From: Cupriavidus nantongensis
GTDB taxonomy: Bacteria > Pseudomonadota > Gammaproteobacteria > Burkholderiales > Burkholderiaceae
Length of the DNA stretch: 64,000 nt
Reading direction: 5' to 3'
NCBI RefSeq assembly: GCF_001598055.1
Contig: NZ_CP014844.1
Location: 2,162,967-2,226,966 of the forward strand
In this document: piece after piece, positions 1 to 8,245 of the stretch
Position numbering within the stretch: the first letter of the stretch is position 1
How the letters are laid out: the number at the start of each line of letters is the position of its first letter
Made by a program: the position numbers and the translations under genes
Notes under the pieces: generated by a model
Told to the model about the DNA's origin: nothing
What the model saw: the letters and a program-made list of their open reading frames with translations, nothing else
Database searches by the model: none

Positions 1-248
1 GCATGATTGCCGCGCCGGTGTCGTCGGTCTATCCCGGCATGGGCGCGCAGGTGCTGATCGTCTGCTTCGTGGTGGTGGTGATCGGCGGCATCGGCTCGGT
101 CAAGGGCGCGCTGGTGGCGTCGCTGTTGCTGGGCTTTGTCGATACCTTTGGCAAGGTGTTCTGGCAGGAGGCAGCCGGCGTGCTGATCTACCTGCTGATG
201 GCGGTGATCCTGCTGTGGAAGCCGCAGGGGCTGTTCAAGGCGGGATGA
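1..248 (+). CDS. livH: Branched-chain amino acid-type ABC transporter permease, LivH family (3' end only)
   Basis: Only the last ~81 codons lie in the window; the true start is upstream. The segment is hydrophobic and carries the LivH-type C-terminus: a GGIGSVKGAL loop, a transmembrane helix and a final LLWKPQGLF motif, which is typical of inner-membrane permeases of the HAAT family. The stop is 1 nt before the next permease gene, so it is the upstream member of an operon with livM, livG and livF. The substrate-binding protein is not in view, so the substrate (branched-chain amino acids, urea or another small acid) cannot be fixed. Confidence 0.9.
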   Translation, partial: MIAAPVSSVYPGMGAQVLIVCFVVVVIGGIGSVKGALVASLLLGFVDTFGKVFWQEAAGVLIYLLMAVILLWKPQGLFKAG

Positions 249-249
249 C

Positions 250-1329
250 ATGAATCCGACGACATTGCCGGCGCGCGGGCACGCCGCGCGCAACGCCACG
301 CTGGCCACCGCGCTGGGCTGGGTAGTGGCCTTCGCGGTGCTGGCCGCGCTGCCGCTGCTGCTGACCGCGGACAGCCACAAGTTCTATATCGAGCTGCTCA
401 GCAAGGTGATGATCATGGCGATCTTCGCGCTGTCGCTGCAGCTGCTGATCGGCTACACCGGGCTGGTCAGCCTGGGCCATGCCGCCTACTTCGCCATGGC
501 CGCCTATGCCACCGCCATGCTGGCGCCGCAGAGCGGGCCCGGCAACGGCTGGGTGCTGCTGGCCGGCGCGCTGGCGGCATCGGCCGCACTGGCGCTGGTG
601 GTGGGCGCGCTGGTGCTGCGCACGCGCGGCGTGTATTTCATCATGGTGACGCTGGCGTTTGCGCAGATGGTGTATTTCGTGTTCCACGACACCAAGGTCG
701 CGGGCGGCAGCGATGGCACCTATATCTACTTCCGCCCGGAATTTCCCGTGCCCGGCGAGCACCTGCTGACGGTGAACGACCCGATGCACTTCTACTGGCT
801 GGTGTGGCTCGGGCTGGTGGCGACCGTGGCGGTGCTGATGCTGGTGCTGCGCTCGCGCTTCGGCCACGCGCTGGTCGGCATCCGCCACAACGAGCAGCGC
901 ATGCGCGCGGCCGGCTATGCCACGTATCGCTACCAGCTTGGCGCCTTTGTCGCGGGCGGGCTGCTGGCGGGGCTGGCCGGATTCCTCTATGCGATCCAGT
1001 TCGGCTTCGTCAATCCGGAGATCGCGTCGTGGCACCAGTCCGGCAACGCCATGCTGATAGTGATCCTGGGCGGCGTCGGCAGCCTGGCCGGCGCGGTGTT
1101 GGGCGCGTTCTCGTTCGTGCTGCTGGCCGAGTGGTTCAGTACGCTGACCAAGCACTGGCAGCTGCTGATGGGCGGCTTCATCATTGTCGCGGTGGCGCTG
1201 CTGCCGCGCGGGCTGGTGAGCCTGCCGTCGGTGCTGCGGCACGGGCGCCGGCGCCGCCGCAATGGCGATGCCGGCTCCGGCACCGACGAAGCCGCCGCCG
1301 AGCCGCGCAGCCATACGGAGGCCGCATGA
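250..1329 (+). CDS. livM: Branched-chain amino acid-type ABC transporter permease, LivM family
   Basis: 359-residue inner-membrane permease, the second channel subunit of the HAAT transporter. After a short polar N-terminus there are about eight to ten hydrophobic helices. The family motif GYTGLVSLGHAAYFAMAAY is at about residues 69-87, and a GFVNPEIASW...GGVGSLAGAVLGA block follows near residues 255-290. The C-terminal ~35 residues are Arg-rich and then acidic, so probably a cytoplasmic tail. It starts 1 nt after the upstream permease stop and overlaps livG by an ATGA, which implies translational coupling. Length is normal for LivM. Confidence 0.93.
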   Translation: MNPTTLPARGHAARNATLATALGWVVAFAVLAALPLLLTADSHKFYIELLSKVMIMAIFALSLQLLIGYTGLVSLGHAAYFAMAAYATAMLAPQSGPGNGWVLLAGALAASAALALVVGALVLRTRGVYFIMVTLAFAQMVYFVFHDTKVAGGSDGTYIYFRPEFPVPGEHLLTVNDPMHFYWLVWLGLVATVAVLMLVLRSRFGHALVGIRHNEQRMRAAGYATYRYQLGAFVAGGLLAGLAGFLYAIQFGFVNPEIASWHQSGNAMLIVILGGVGSLAGAVLGAFSFVLLAEWFSTLTKHWQLLMGGFIIVAVALLPRGLVSLPSVLRHGRRRRRNGDAGSGTDEAAAEPRSHTEAA

Positions 1330-2096
1330 ACGCGCCCGCCACCCCCATCCTCGAGGCGCAGCAGCTGACCCGGCGCTTCGGCGGCCTGACCGCCGTGGCG
1401 GGGGTCGACCTGACGCTGGCGCTGCATGAGATCCACGCCGTGATCGGCACCAACGGCGCCGGCAAGTCGACCCTGATCAATATGCTGTCCGGCGAATTGC
1501 CGCCTTCCTCGGGCCGGCTGCGCCTGAAGGGCGAGGACGTGACCGGCTGGTCGCAGCCGCGGCTGGCGCGCCATGGAGTGGGGCGCAGCTACCAGCGCAA
1601 CAACATCTTCCTGCCGCTGACGGTGCGCGAGAACTGCCGACTGGCGGCGCAGTCGCGCGCCCAGCGCGCCTGGCGGCTATGGGAAAGCGCCCAGGGCTGC
1701 CGCACCGCCGCGACGCTGGCCGACGAGGCCATGGAGCGCGCCGGGCTGGAGCACCTGGCGGACCGGCGCGCCAGCGATCTCGCGCACGGGCAGAAGCGCC
1801 AGCTGGAGGTGGCGATGTGCCTGGCCACGCAGCCGGTCGCGCTGTTGCTGGACGAGCCGCTGGCCGGCATGGGCGCGGAAGAATCGGCACGGATGCTGGC
1901 ACTGCTGCGCGGCCTGCGCGAAGGCCACGCCATCCTGCTGGTGGAGCACGACATGGACGCGGTGTTCTCGTTCGCCGACCGCATCACCGTGATGGTCAAC
2001 GGCGCCGTGATCGCCACCGGCAGCCCCGAGGCGATCCGCACCAACCACGAAGTCCAGGTCGCCTACCTGGGCGAGGAAGAGGACGAGGCCGCATGA
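1326..2096 (+). CDS. livG: ABC transporter ATP-binding protein, LivG family
   Basis: 256-residue ATPase of the same transporter. The ATG overlapping the livM stop codon (ATGA) is chosen because it places the conserved LTRRFGGLTAV start and Walker A at normal distances. Walker A is GTNGAGKST (about residues 42-50). The signature region reads DLAHGQKRQLEVA instead of the classical LSGGQ, as is usual in LivG proteins. Walker B is LLLDEPLAGM and the switch histidine is in LVEHDMD. It pairs with LivF as a heterodimer on the cytoplasmic face. The stop overlaps livF by another ATGA. Confidence 0.94.
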   Translation: MNAPATPILEAQQLTRRFGGLTAVAGVDLTLALHEIHAVIGTNGAGKSTLINMLSGELPPSSGRLRLKGEDVTGWSQPRLARHGVGRSYQRNNIFLPLTVRENCRLAAQSRAQRAWRLWESAQGCRTAATLADEAMERAGLEHLADRRASDLAHGQKRQLEVAMCLATQPVALLLDEPLAGMGAEESARMLALLRGLREGHAILLVEHDMDAVFSFADRITVMVNGAVIATGSPEAIRTNHEVQVAYLGEEEDEAA

Positions 2097-2833
2097 ACCA
2101 GCAGAACCCCGCGGCGGCCCCCGCCACGCCGATGATCGAGGCCACCGGCATCAACGCCTGGTATGGCTCCAGCCACGTGCTGCGCGACATCGACTTCACC
2201 GTCGGCGCGGGCGAGACGGTCGGGCTGCTCGGGCGCAACGGCATGGGCAAGAGCACGCTGTTGCGCACGCTGCTGGGCCATGTGCGCCAGCGCCAGGGCC
2301 GCATCCGCGTGGCCGGCCGCGACGTCTCGCGCGCGCAGCCGTTCGAGGTGGCACGCCTGGGGGTGGCCTACGTGCCGGAAGGGCGCGGCATCTTCCCGAG
2401 CCTGTCGGTGCGCGAGAACCTGCTGATGGCGGCGCGCAAGGGCTGCCATGGCCGCAGCGACTGGGACGAGGCGCGCGTGCTCGACCTGTTCCCGCGCCTG
2501 AAGGAACGCCTGTCCCATGGCGGCCAGCAGCTGTCGGGCGGCGAGCAGCAGATGCTGTCGATCGGCCGCGCGCTGATGACCAACCCCGATTGCCTGGTGC
2601 TGGACGAAGCCACCGAGGGGCTGGCGCCGCGCATCGTGCGCGAGATCTGGGCCGTCATCGCCACCGTGCGGGCCACCGGCATCGCGTCGGTGGTGGTCGA
2701 CCGCAATTTCCGTTCGGTGCTGGCGCACGCCGACCGTGCCGTGGTGCTGGAAAAGGGCCGGGTGGTGCTGTCCGGTCCCGCCTCGGACCTGGCCGGCAAG
2801 CCGGAAGCGCTGGACCGTTACCTCGGCGTTTGA
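2093..2833 (+). CDS. livF: ABC transporter ATP-binding protein, LivF family
   Basis: 246-residue second ATPase of the transporter, last gene of the operon. Walker A is GRNGMGKST, the signature LSGGEQQML, and Walker B CLVLDEATEGL. The GVAYVPEGRGIFPSLSVREN stretch is diagnostic of LivF. One oddity: the segment after Walker B reads VVVDRNF where most LivF proteins have a VEQN-type sequence, so the usual switch-histidine region is diverged. Start is the ATG overlapping the livG stop. No good terminator follows. Confidence 0.94.
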   Translation: MNQQNPAAAPATPMIEATGINAWYGSSHVLRDIDFTVGAGETVGLLGRNGMGKSTLLRTLLGHVRQRQGRIRVAGRDVSRAQPFEVARLGVAYVPEGRGIFPSLSVRENLLMAARKGCHGRSDWDEARVLDLFPRLKERLSHGGQQLSGGEQQMLSIGRALMTNPDCLVLDEATEGLAPRIVREIWAVIATVRATGIASVVVDRNFRSVLAHADRAVVLEKGRVVLSGPASDLAGKPEALDRYLGV

Positions 2834-3154
2834 TCTCGTTGAAGTGTCCGATAAGGCACTATTGTTGCCCTGCCGCAACGGCACTTGCAGGCGCAAGGTG
2901 TCGCTGTTTTGCTCCCGCGGGGCTTGACCATCCGCCACTTCCCTCCCATTCTTGCGAAGTCACGAAAGCGGCATCCCTTTTTGCCGCAGTGGTCGATAGT
3001 CGACAGTTCAACTAGAATTGCGCGCGTTTGTGCAATGCAATAAGAACCGCAACCAGCACCGGCCCCGCGCGCAGCAAGCTGTTGCGCCGGATCGGACCGG
3101 CCCGCGGCAGAGCCAACAAACCTGCCGGCGCTCCGGTCGAGCAGACCCAACTTC
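2834..3154. other. Intergenic region between livF and kup
   Basis: About 320 bp without a credible gene on either strand. It is more AT-rich than its surroundings around 2930-3050. A TAGAAT hexamer at 3013-3018 could be a -10 element for kup, but I find no matching -35 at 16-18 bp. No terminator with a T-run is seen after livF. Confidence 0.5.
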
Positions 3155-5053
3155 ATGACCCAATCCACAACCAGCCACTATTTTGTCGAGAGCCCCAGCA
3201 CGCGCGCGCTGGTGCTCGGCGCGGTAGGCGTCGTCTTCGGCGACATCGGCACCAGCCCGCTCTACGCTCTCAAGGAATGCTTCAGCAAGGAGCACGGCAT
3301 CGCCTTCAGCACGGACGCCGTGCTGGGCGTGATCTCCATGCTGTTCTGGGCCATGATCATCGTGGTCTCGATCAAGTACGTGGTGTTCGTGATGCGGGCC
3401 GACAACGACGGCGAGGGTGGCGTGCTGGCGCTGATGGCGCTGGTGCTGCGCACCGTGGCGCCGCGCTCAGGCAAGGCCAAAGTGCTGATGATGCTGGGCA
3501 TCTTCGGCGCCTGCATGTTCTACGGCGATGCGGTGATCACGCCGGCGATCTCGGTGCTGTCGGCGGTGGAGGGGCTGGAGATCGCCGCGCCGCAGCTGTC
3601 GCAATTCGTGATACCGATCACGCTGGTGATCCTGGCGGCGCTGTTTCTGATCCAGCGCCACGGCACCGCGGCGGTGGGCAAGCTGTTCGGCCCCGTGATG
3701 ACGGCGTGGTTCCTGGCGCTGGGCGCACTGGGCGTCTACAACCTGGTGCAGGCGCCTGAAATCCTGAAGGCGGTCAACCCCTACTACGGCATCACCTTCC
3801 TGGTCGAGCACGCGCTGCAGGCCTTCATCGTGCTGGGCTCGGTGTTCCTGGTGCTGACCGGGGCCGAGGCCCTGTACGTCGACATGGGCCACTTCGGCGC
3901 GCGCCCGATCCGCATCGGCTGGTTCATCCTGGTGATGCCGTGCCTGATGCTGAACTACTTCGGCCAGGGCGCGATGCTGCTGAACAACCCGGGCGGCGCC
4001 GAGAACCCGTTCTACCTGATGGTGCCGGAGCTGTTGCTGATCCCGATGGTGCTGCTGGCTACCTGCGCCACCGTGATCGCCTCGCAGGCGGTGATCTCGG
4101 GCGCGTACTCGCTGACCAGCCAGGCGATCCAGCTGGGCTTCCTGCCGCGCATGCGGGTGCGCTATACCTCGGCGGCGGAGATCGGCCAGATCTACCTGCC
4201 GGTGGTCAACTGGATGCTGCTGGCGCTGGTGTTCGGCGTGGTGATCTCGTTCAAGAAGTCCGAGAACCTGGCGGCCGCCTATGGCATCGCGGTGACCACC
4301 ACCATGGTCATCACCACCATCCTGGCGACGGTGTGCATGCGCAACGTCTGGAAATGGAACCCGGCGCTGGTCGCGGTGCTGGGCGCGGCCTTCCTGGTGG
4401 TCGACCTGTCGTTCTTCGCGGCCAACCTGCTCAAGGTCGCCGAGGGCGGCTGGTTCCCGCTGCTGCTGGGCAGCAGCGCGTTCTTCCTGCTGATGACGTG
4501 GTACAGCGGGCGCAAGCTGCTGCGCGCGCGCAGCCTGGAAGACGGCATTCCGCTCGAGCCCTTCATCGCCGGCCTGCTGGCGCACCCGCCGCACCGGGTC
4601 GAGGGCACCGCGGTGTTCCTGACCGGCAACACCGACTCGGTGCCGGTGTCGCTGCTGCACAACCTGAAGCACAACCGCGTGCTGCACGAGCGCGTGGTGT
4701 TCCTGAACTTCATCACGCGCGACGTGCCGTACGTCGACGACGACCAGCGCCTGAGCTGCAAGGACCTGGGCGGCGGCGTGTTCATCCTCAAGTCCGAATA
4801 CGGCTTCAAGGAAACGCCGGACGTGCAGAAGGTGCTGGACCTGGCCGATCGCAAGCTGGACATGCATTTCGAGCTGATGGAGACCTCGTTCTTCATCGCC
4901 CGCGAATCGGTGATCCCGTCCAAGCTGCCGGGCATGCCGATGTGGCGCGAAAGCCTGTTCGCGTGGATGCACCAGAACGGCGCCAAGCCGTCGGACTTCT
5001 TCCAGATCCCGGCCAACCGGGTCGTCGAACTGGGCACCAAGGTCGAGATCTGA
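3155..5053 (+). CDS. kup: Low-affinity potassium transport system protein Kup
   Basis: 632-residue K+/H+ symporter of the KUP/HAK/KT family. The N-terminus carries the family hallmark [17 protein letters not shown] (about residues 25-41). About twelve transmembrane helices follow to about residue 430, then a ~190-residue cytoplasmic C-terminal domain. Other family motifs include [13 protein letters not shown] RADNDGEGG after the second helix and [13 protein letters not shown] near residue 230. Length is normal (E. coli 622). It is a single gene flanked by long intergenic gaps and followed by a strong terminator. Confidence 0.96.
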   Translation: MTQSTTSHYFVESPSTRALVLGAVGVVFGDIGTSPLYALKECFSKEHGIAFSTDAVLGVISMLFWAMIIVVSIKYVVFVMRADNDGEGGVLALMALVLRTVAPRSGKAKVLMMLGIFGACMFYGDAVITPAISVLSAVEGLEIAAPQLSQFVIPITLVILAALFLIQRHGTAAVGKLFGPVMTAWFLALGALGVYNLVQAPEILKAVNPYYGITFLVEHALQAFIVLGSVFLVLTGAEALYVDMGHFGARPIRIGWFILVMPCLMLNYFGQGAMLLNNPGGAENPFYLMVPELLLIPMVLLATCATVIASQAVISGAYSLTSQAIQLGFLPRMRVRYTSAAEIGQIYLPVVNWMLLALVFGVVISFKKSENLAAAYGIAVTTTMVITTILATVCMRNVWKWNPALVAVLGAAFLVVDLSFFAANLLKVAEGGWFPLLLGSSAFFLLMTWYSGRKLLRARSLEDGIPLEPFIAGLLAHPPHRVEGTAVFLTGNTDSVPVSLLHNLKHNRVLHERVVFLNFITRDVPYVDDDQRLSCKDLGGGVFILKSEYGFKETPDVQKVLDLADRKLDMHFELMETSFFIARESVIPSKLPGMPMWRESLFAWMHQNGAKPSDFFQIPANRVVELGTKVEI

Positions 5054-5087
5054 GCGAGCGCGGGCGGTGCCCGCCGCCCGCTCCGCC

Positions 5088-5130
5088 AGCCCCCGGTCGG
5101 CGCCGCCAGGCGCCCCGGGGGCTTTTCTTT
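5088..5130 (+). terminator. Rho-independent terminator after kup
   Basis: AGCCCCCGG (5088-5096) pairs with CCGGGGGCT (5115-5123), a perfect 9-bp GC-rich stem with an 18-nt loop that can itself fold. It is followed by TTTCTTTT. It lies 35 bp after the kup stop. Confidence 0.85.
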
Positions 5131-5521
5131 TGGTGGCGCTTGGGTCGCGCGTTGGCCGCAACACCCTGCGGCGGGGCACAGGTCCCGGAAAACGGCCATG
5201 CGGCAGCCCGAACCGGGACCGTGGCCTCATGCGGCCAGCCGGTCCGCATCCGACAATGCGTCCCTCAGCTTGTCTCAGCCCCGCGCCTTGCGGCAGTTCC
5301 CTCATCGGCGCGGCGGCCTCCAGACTGCCCCAGCACACCCCCGGAACCCCGGAGTCCGGCGCCACGCCGCTGCCCTGATGGGATGGCAGCCGGCCGGCGC
5401 CAGGCCATGGCTTGCACGGCACGGGCGATCCCGTGCAGCCACGCCGTTTCGCCGCCGATCGCCTGAATGACGGAGCCGCCGCGGCCGACCCTGCCGCCAG
5501 CTACCGCAGTTGGAGATTGCA
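5131..5521. other. Intergenic region with inverted repeats upstream of the DGAR-repeat protein gene
   Basis: About 390 bp with no supported gene. GGTCCCGG (5181-5188) and CCGGGACC (5213-5220) form 8-bp inverted arms, and an ATGCGGC element recurs at about 5198 and 5228. A folded RNA or regulatory structure is possible but unproven. No clear -35/-10 pair for the downstream gene was found. Confidence 0.4.
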
Positions 5522-5911
5522 ATGCACAGGAATCTTGCCTACACCCTCGTTGCCGCTGCCGCACTTGCCGCCGGCCTGAGCCAGCCGGCCAGCGCCGGTG
5601 CCTATGGCGAAGCGCTGGCCGCTGCCATGCCGCGCCACGCCGCGCAGCGCGATGCGTTTACCGAGGGCGCGCGCAGTCCGGACGCAGAGACCGCGCTGCT
5701 GCCCGTGGTGGCGCGCGGCAACCTTTCCGTGTGCCGGGTGCGCGGCTTCGACGCGAGCCAGGACGGCATGCGCAAGCCGGACCCCTATACGGATGGCGCG
5801 CGCATGGGCCGCTTCGACGTCTTTACCGAGGGCGCGCGCGTCCCCGCTCGTGACCCGTATGTCGACGGCGCGCGCAGCGATGCGCGCGGCAGCGGGGAAT
5901 GCCTGTCCTGA
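5522..5911 (+). CDS. Small exported protein with four D-x-(F/Y)-(T/V)-(E/D)-G-A-R repeats
   Basis: 129 residues of unknown function. The ATG at 5522 is preceded by GGAG at 5512-5515, which favours it over an in-frame TTG at 5510. Residues 1-25 are a Sec signal peptide (hydrophobic core, then QPASAGAYG, likely cut after ASA). The mature part has four copies of an ~11-residue motif: DAFTEGARSPD (44-54), DPYTDGARMGR (87-97), DVFTEGARVPA (99-109) and DPYVDGARSDA (111-121). Two cysteines (71 and 127) could form a disulfide. No enzyme family is recognised. It is a single gene followed by a hairpin. Confidence 0.8.
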   Translation: MHRNLAYTLVAAAALAAGLSQPASAGAYGEALAAAMPRHAAQRDAFTEGARSPDAETALLPVVARGNLSVCRVRGFDASQDGMRKPDPYTDGARMGRFDVFTEGARVPARDPYVDGARSDARGSGECLS

Positions 5912-5918
5912 ACCCACG

Positions 5919-5936
5919 GCGGCGCTTTTGCGCCGC
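5919..5936 (+). terminator. Probable terminator hairpin after the DGAR-repeat gene
   Basis: GCGGCGC (5919-5925), TTTT loop, GCGCCGC (5930-5936), starting 8 bp after the stop. The downstream tract is only moderately T-rich (TCCTCCTTTG). Confidence 0.5.
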
Positions 5937-6034
5937 TCCTCCTTTGCCTAAGCTAGGGAAGTCACGCGGCGCGCCCGCATGGCGGCCGCGGCCCGCGGTC
6001 GCCGGCCGGCAGCTCCTGCCCGCGCGGCCCCGAC

Positions 6035-7123
6035 ATGCCGATGTTCAAGCAGCAGATCCGCCTGTGCACCAGCCGCGATGGCGTGCGGCTGGCCTATGCC
6101 GTCACCGGCAGCGGCGCGCCGCTGGTCAAGGCGGCCAACTGGATGAGCCATCTGGAGTTCGACGTCGGCAGCCCGGTGTGGAGCCACATGATCACGGCGC
6201 TGTCCGACACGCATACGCTGATCCGCTATGACGAGCGCGGCTGCGGACTGTCCGACCGCGACATCGAGGACCTGTCCTTCGACGCCTGGCTGCGCGATCT
6301 CGAAACCATCGTCGACGCCACCGGCGTCGACCATTTCCCGCTGCTGGGTATCTCGCAGGGCGCATCGATCGCCGTGGCCTACGCGGTCGCGCATCCGCAG
6401 CGGGTCAGCCACCTGGTGCTGCACGGCGGCTACGCGCGCGGGCGCCTGAAGCGCGACCACCTGAGCCAGCGCCTGCTGGAAGAGGCCGAGCTGATGAACA
6501 AGCTGGCCGAACTGGGCTGGGGTCAGGAGAACCCCGCCTTCCGCCAGTTTTTCACCACCCAGTTCATTCCCGGCGGCACCGCCGAGCAGCATGCCTGGTT
6601 CAACGAACTCGAGCGGGTGTCGACCTCGCCGCTGAACGCCGCGCGCTTCATGCGCGTGTTCAACGACATCGACGTGGTGGCGCTGCTGCCGCGCGTATCG
6701 TGCCCGACGCTGGTGCTGCACGCGGTGCGCGACGCGCGCGTGCCGTTCGATGAAGGCCGCCTGATTGCCAGCGAGATTCCCGGCGCGCGCTTCGTGCCCC
6801 TGGAAAGCGGCAACCACCTGCTGCTGGAGGACGAGCCGGCGTGGCGTCGCTGGCTCGACGAGGTGCGCGCGTTCCTGCCGTCGGCGCAGCCGGCACGCTC
6901 TCCCGCGTTCGCCGCGTTCACCGCGCTCACGCGCCGCGAGCGCGATATCGTCGAACTGATCGCGCAGGGGCGCGACAACGCGCAGATCGCTGCCCACCTG
7001 GACCTGTGCGAAAAGACCGTGCGCAACCATATCACCAGCATCTTCGCCAAGCTGGAAGTGGAAAACCGCGGCCAGGCCATCGTGCTGGCGCGCAAGGCCG
7101 GCTTCGATCGCGCCGGTGCCTGA
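6035..7123 (+). CDS. Alpha/beta-hydrolase fused to a LuxR-type DNA-binding domain
   Basis: 362 residues. Residues ~8-280 are an alpha/beta-hydrolase fold with an intact-looking triad: Ser108 in the nucleophile elbow GISQG, Asp233 in RDARVP and His261 in SGNHLL. Residues ~297-355 are a LuxR/GerE helix-turn-helix (LTRRERDIVELIAQGRDNAQIA...KTVRNHITSIFAKL). This architecture occurs in proteobacterial regulators that may bind or hydrolyse a small ligand. Here the hydrolase part probably acts as a sensor, but the preserved triad leaves catalysis open. It is a single gene and its target is unknown. The start has no strong ribosome binding site, so the first few residues are uncertain. Confidence 0.85.
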   Translation: MPMFKQQIRLCTSRDGVRLAYAVTGSGAPLVKAANWMSHLEFDVGSPVWSHMITALSDTHTLIRYDERGCGLSDRDIEDLSFDAWLRDLETIVDATGVDHFPLLGISQGASIAVAYAVAHPQRVSHLVLHGGYARGRLKRDHLSQRLLEEAELMNKLAELGWGQENPAFRQFFTTQFIPGGTAEQHAWFNELERVSTSPLNAARFMRVFNDIDVVALLPRVSCPTLVLHAVRDARVPFDEGRLIASEIPGARFVPLESGNHLLLEDEPAWRRWLDEVRAFLPSAQPARSPAFAAFTALTRRERDIVELIAQGRDNAQIAAHLDLCEKTVRNHITSIFAKLEVENRGQAIVLARKAGFDRAGA

Positions 7124-7150
7124 GGCGCCGGCCAGCCTGCACCAGGCCCT

Positions 7151-7179
7151 CTTGAAATCCTCCGGCCCGGACACTAATT
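7151..7179 (+). promoter_or_regulatory. Sigma-32 (heat-shock) type promoter for the hsp20 pair
   Basis: CTTGAAA (7151-7157) matches the sigma-32 -35 consensus exactly. After 14 bp comes CACTAATT (7172-7179), a partial match to CCCCATNT. It lies about 120 bp upstream of two small heat-shock genes, which is where such a promoter is expected. Start of transcription would be near 7186. Confidence 0.65.
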
Positions 7180-7264
7180 AAGGATTGCCCAGCCGCTGCA
7201 GCAACGCGCTGTGGCTTCCCCGCCAGCCGGCGCACCGGCGGCCGGGAAACAAGGCGTCCGTGCG

Positions 7265-7287
7265 CCTCCCCGCTGCACAGAAGGAGG
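7265..7287 (+). promoter_or_regulatory. Candidate Shine-Dalgarno-masking hairpin in the hsp20 leader
   Basis: CCTCC (7265-7269) is complementary to GGAGG (7283-7287), the ribosome binding site of the first hsp20 gene, with a 13-nt loop. RNA thermometers are common in small heat-shock gene leaders, but this one lacks the UYGCU signature of ROSE elements, so the call is tentative. Confidence 0.35.
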
Positions 7288-7295
7288 ATCCAACC

Positions 7296-7736
7296 ATGAG
7301 TGACTTCATTTTCGGGACTGATCTGTTCAGTGAATTCGACCGGATGCAACGGCAGATGGCGAGCCTGTTCGGCGGCTTTCCGTCCAGCCTGCGCTCCGGG
7401 CGTTTCGGTGCGTTTCCGCCGCTCAATATCGGCACCACCGACGACTCCATCGAGATCGTGGTGTTTGCCCCGGGCCTGAAGGCGGAGCAGTTCGAGGTGT
7501 CGGTCGACAAGGGCCTGCTGACCATCAGCGGCGAGCGCGCCGCGACCCAGCCCGAGGGCGACGCCGAGGCGCGGCCCTATGCGCAGGAGCGCTTTGCGGG
7601 CAGCTTCCGCCGTGTGATCGAGCTGCCGCAGGCGGCCGATCCCGACAAGGTGCAGGCACGCTACGCCAACGGCTGCCTGTCGATCAGCGTCGGCAAGCGC
7701 GAGGCCTCGCGCCCGCGTGCCATCACCGTCAGCTAA
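7296..7736 (+). CDS. Hsp20/alpha-crystallin family small heat-shock protein
   Basis: 146-residue ATP-independent holdase chaperone. The N-terminus (MSDFIFGTDLFSEFDRM) is the flexible arm. The alpha-crystallin domain spans about residues 40-135, starting at the PLNIGTTDDSIEIVVFAPGL stretch and including GLLTISGER and a late YANGCLSISVGK (the A-x-x-x-n-G-x-L motif variant). The ATG at 7296 is chosen because AAGGAGG lies 8 bp upstream. It is co-transcribed with the next hsp20 gene (15-bp gap) and probably induced by heat through the upstream sigma-32-like promoter. Confidence 0.92.
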   Translation: MSDFIFGTDLFSEFDRMQRQMASLFGGFPSSLRSGRFGAFPPLNIGTTDDSIEIVVFAPGLKAEQFEVSVDKGLLTISGERAATQPEGDAEARPYAQERFAGSFRRVIELPQAADPDKVQARYANGCLSISVGKREASRPRAITVS

Positions 7737-7751
7737 TGTGAGGAGGTAGCC

Positions 7752-8180
7752 ATGACCGATTCGAATCAAGTCGTCCAGCGCGACCAGGCCAATGCGGCCG
7801 GGCAGGGTGGTGCCGTGGCGCAACGCCGCGAAGAGGCCCCGGCCCCGGCCATGACGCTGATCCCCGCCGTCGACATCTTCGAAACCGCCGCGGGCGTTAC
7901 GCTTTGGGCGGACCTGCCGGGGGTGCCGCGCGAGAAGCTGGAAGTCAACGTGCACGACAGCAGCCTGCGCATCGAGGGCGAGGCGGTGCTGCCGATGCCG
8001 TCGGGCCTGCGCGTGCAGCATGCCGAGGTACGTCAGCCGCGCTATGCGCGCACGTTCACGCTGAGCCCGGACCTGGACGCGTCCGCGATCGAGGCCAACC
8101 TGCAGGATGGCGTGCTGAAGCTGACCATCCCGCGCCGCGATGAAGCGCGGCCGCGCCGGATCGAGGTCTCGGTGGGCTAA
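7752..8180 (+). CDS. Hsp20/alpha-crystallin family small heat-shock protein, second copy
   Basis: 142-residue small heat-shock protein, downstream partner of the first. A ~30-residue Gln/Ala/Pro-rich arm precedes the alpha-crystallin domain, which begins at IPAVDIFETAAGVTLWADLPGV. The domain also has LRIEGEAVLP and the ANLQDGVLKLTIPR motif, a good A-x-x-x-n-G-V-L match. AGGAGGT at 7741-7747 is a near-perfect ribosome binding site. The two proteins are quite different in sequence, resembling the class A/B pairs that form mixed oligomers elsewhere; a mixed assembly here is inference. Confidence 0.93.
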   Translation: MTDSNQVVQRDQANAAGQGGAVAQRREEAPAPAMTLIPAVDIFETAAGVTLWADLPGVPREKLEVNVHDSSLRIEGEAVLPMPSGLRVQHAEVRQPRYARTFTLSPDLDASAIEANLQDGVLKLTIPRRDEARPRRIEVSVG

Positions 8181-8193
8181 GCCTGCCCCAAGG

Positions 8194-8224
8194 CAAGACG
8201 GCGGTGCCTGGCACCGCCGTCTTG
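8194..8224. terminator. Bidirectional terminator between hsp20 and the convergent U4kpxs gene
   Basis: CAAGACGGCGGTGC (8194-8207), CTG loop, GCACCGCCGTCTTG (8211-8224): a perfect 14-bp stem between convergent genes. The T-run is weak on both sides. Confidence 0.7.
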
Positions 8225-8245
8225 CTGCGCGCTCGCCGCCAGCGC

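Noticed and set aside
3467..5422. A 651-codon open frame on the minus strand
   Set aside because: It overlaps kup and its terminator, is rich in Arg/His/Gln and has no motif.
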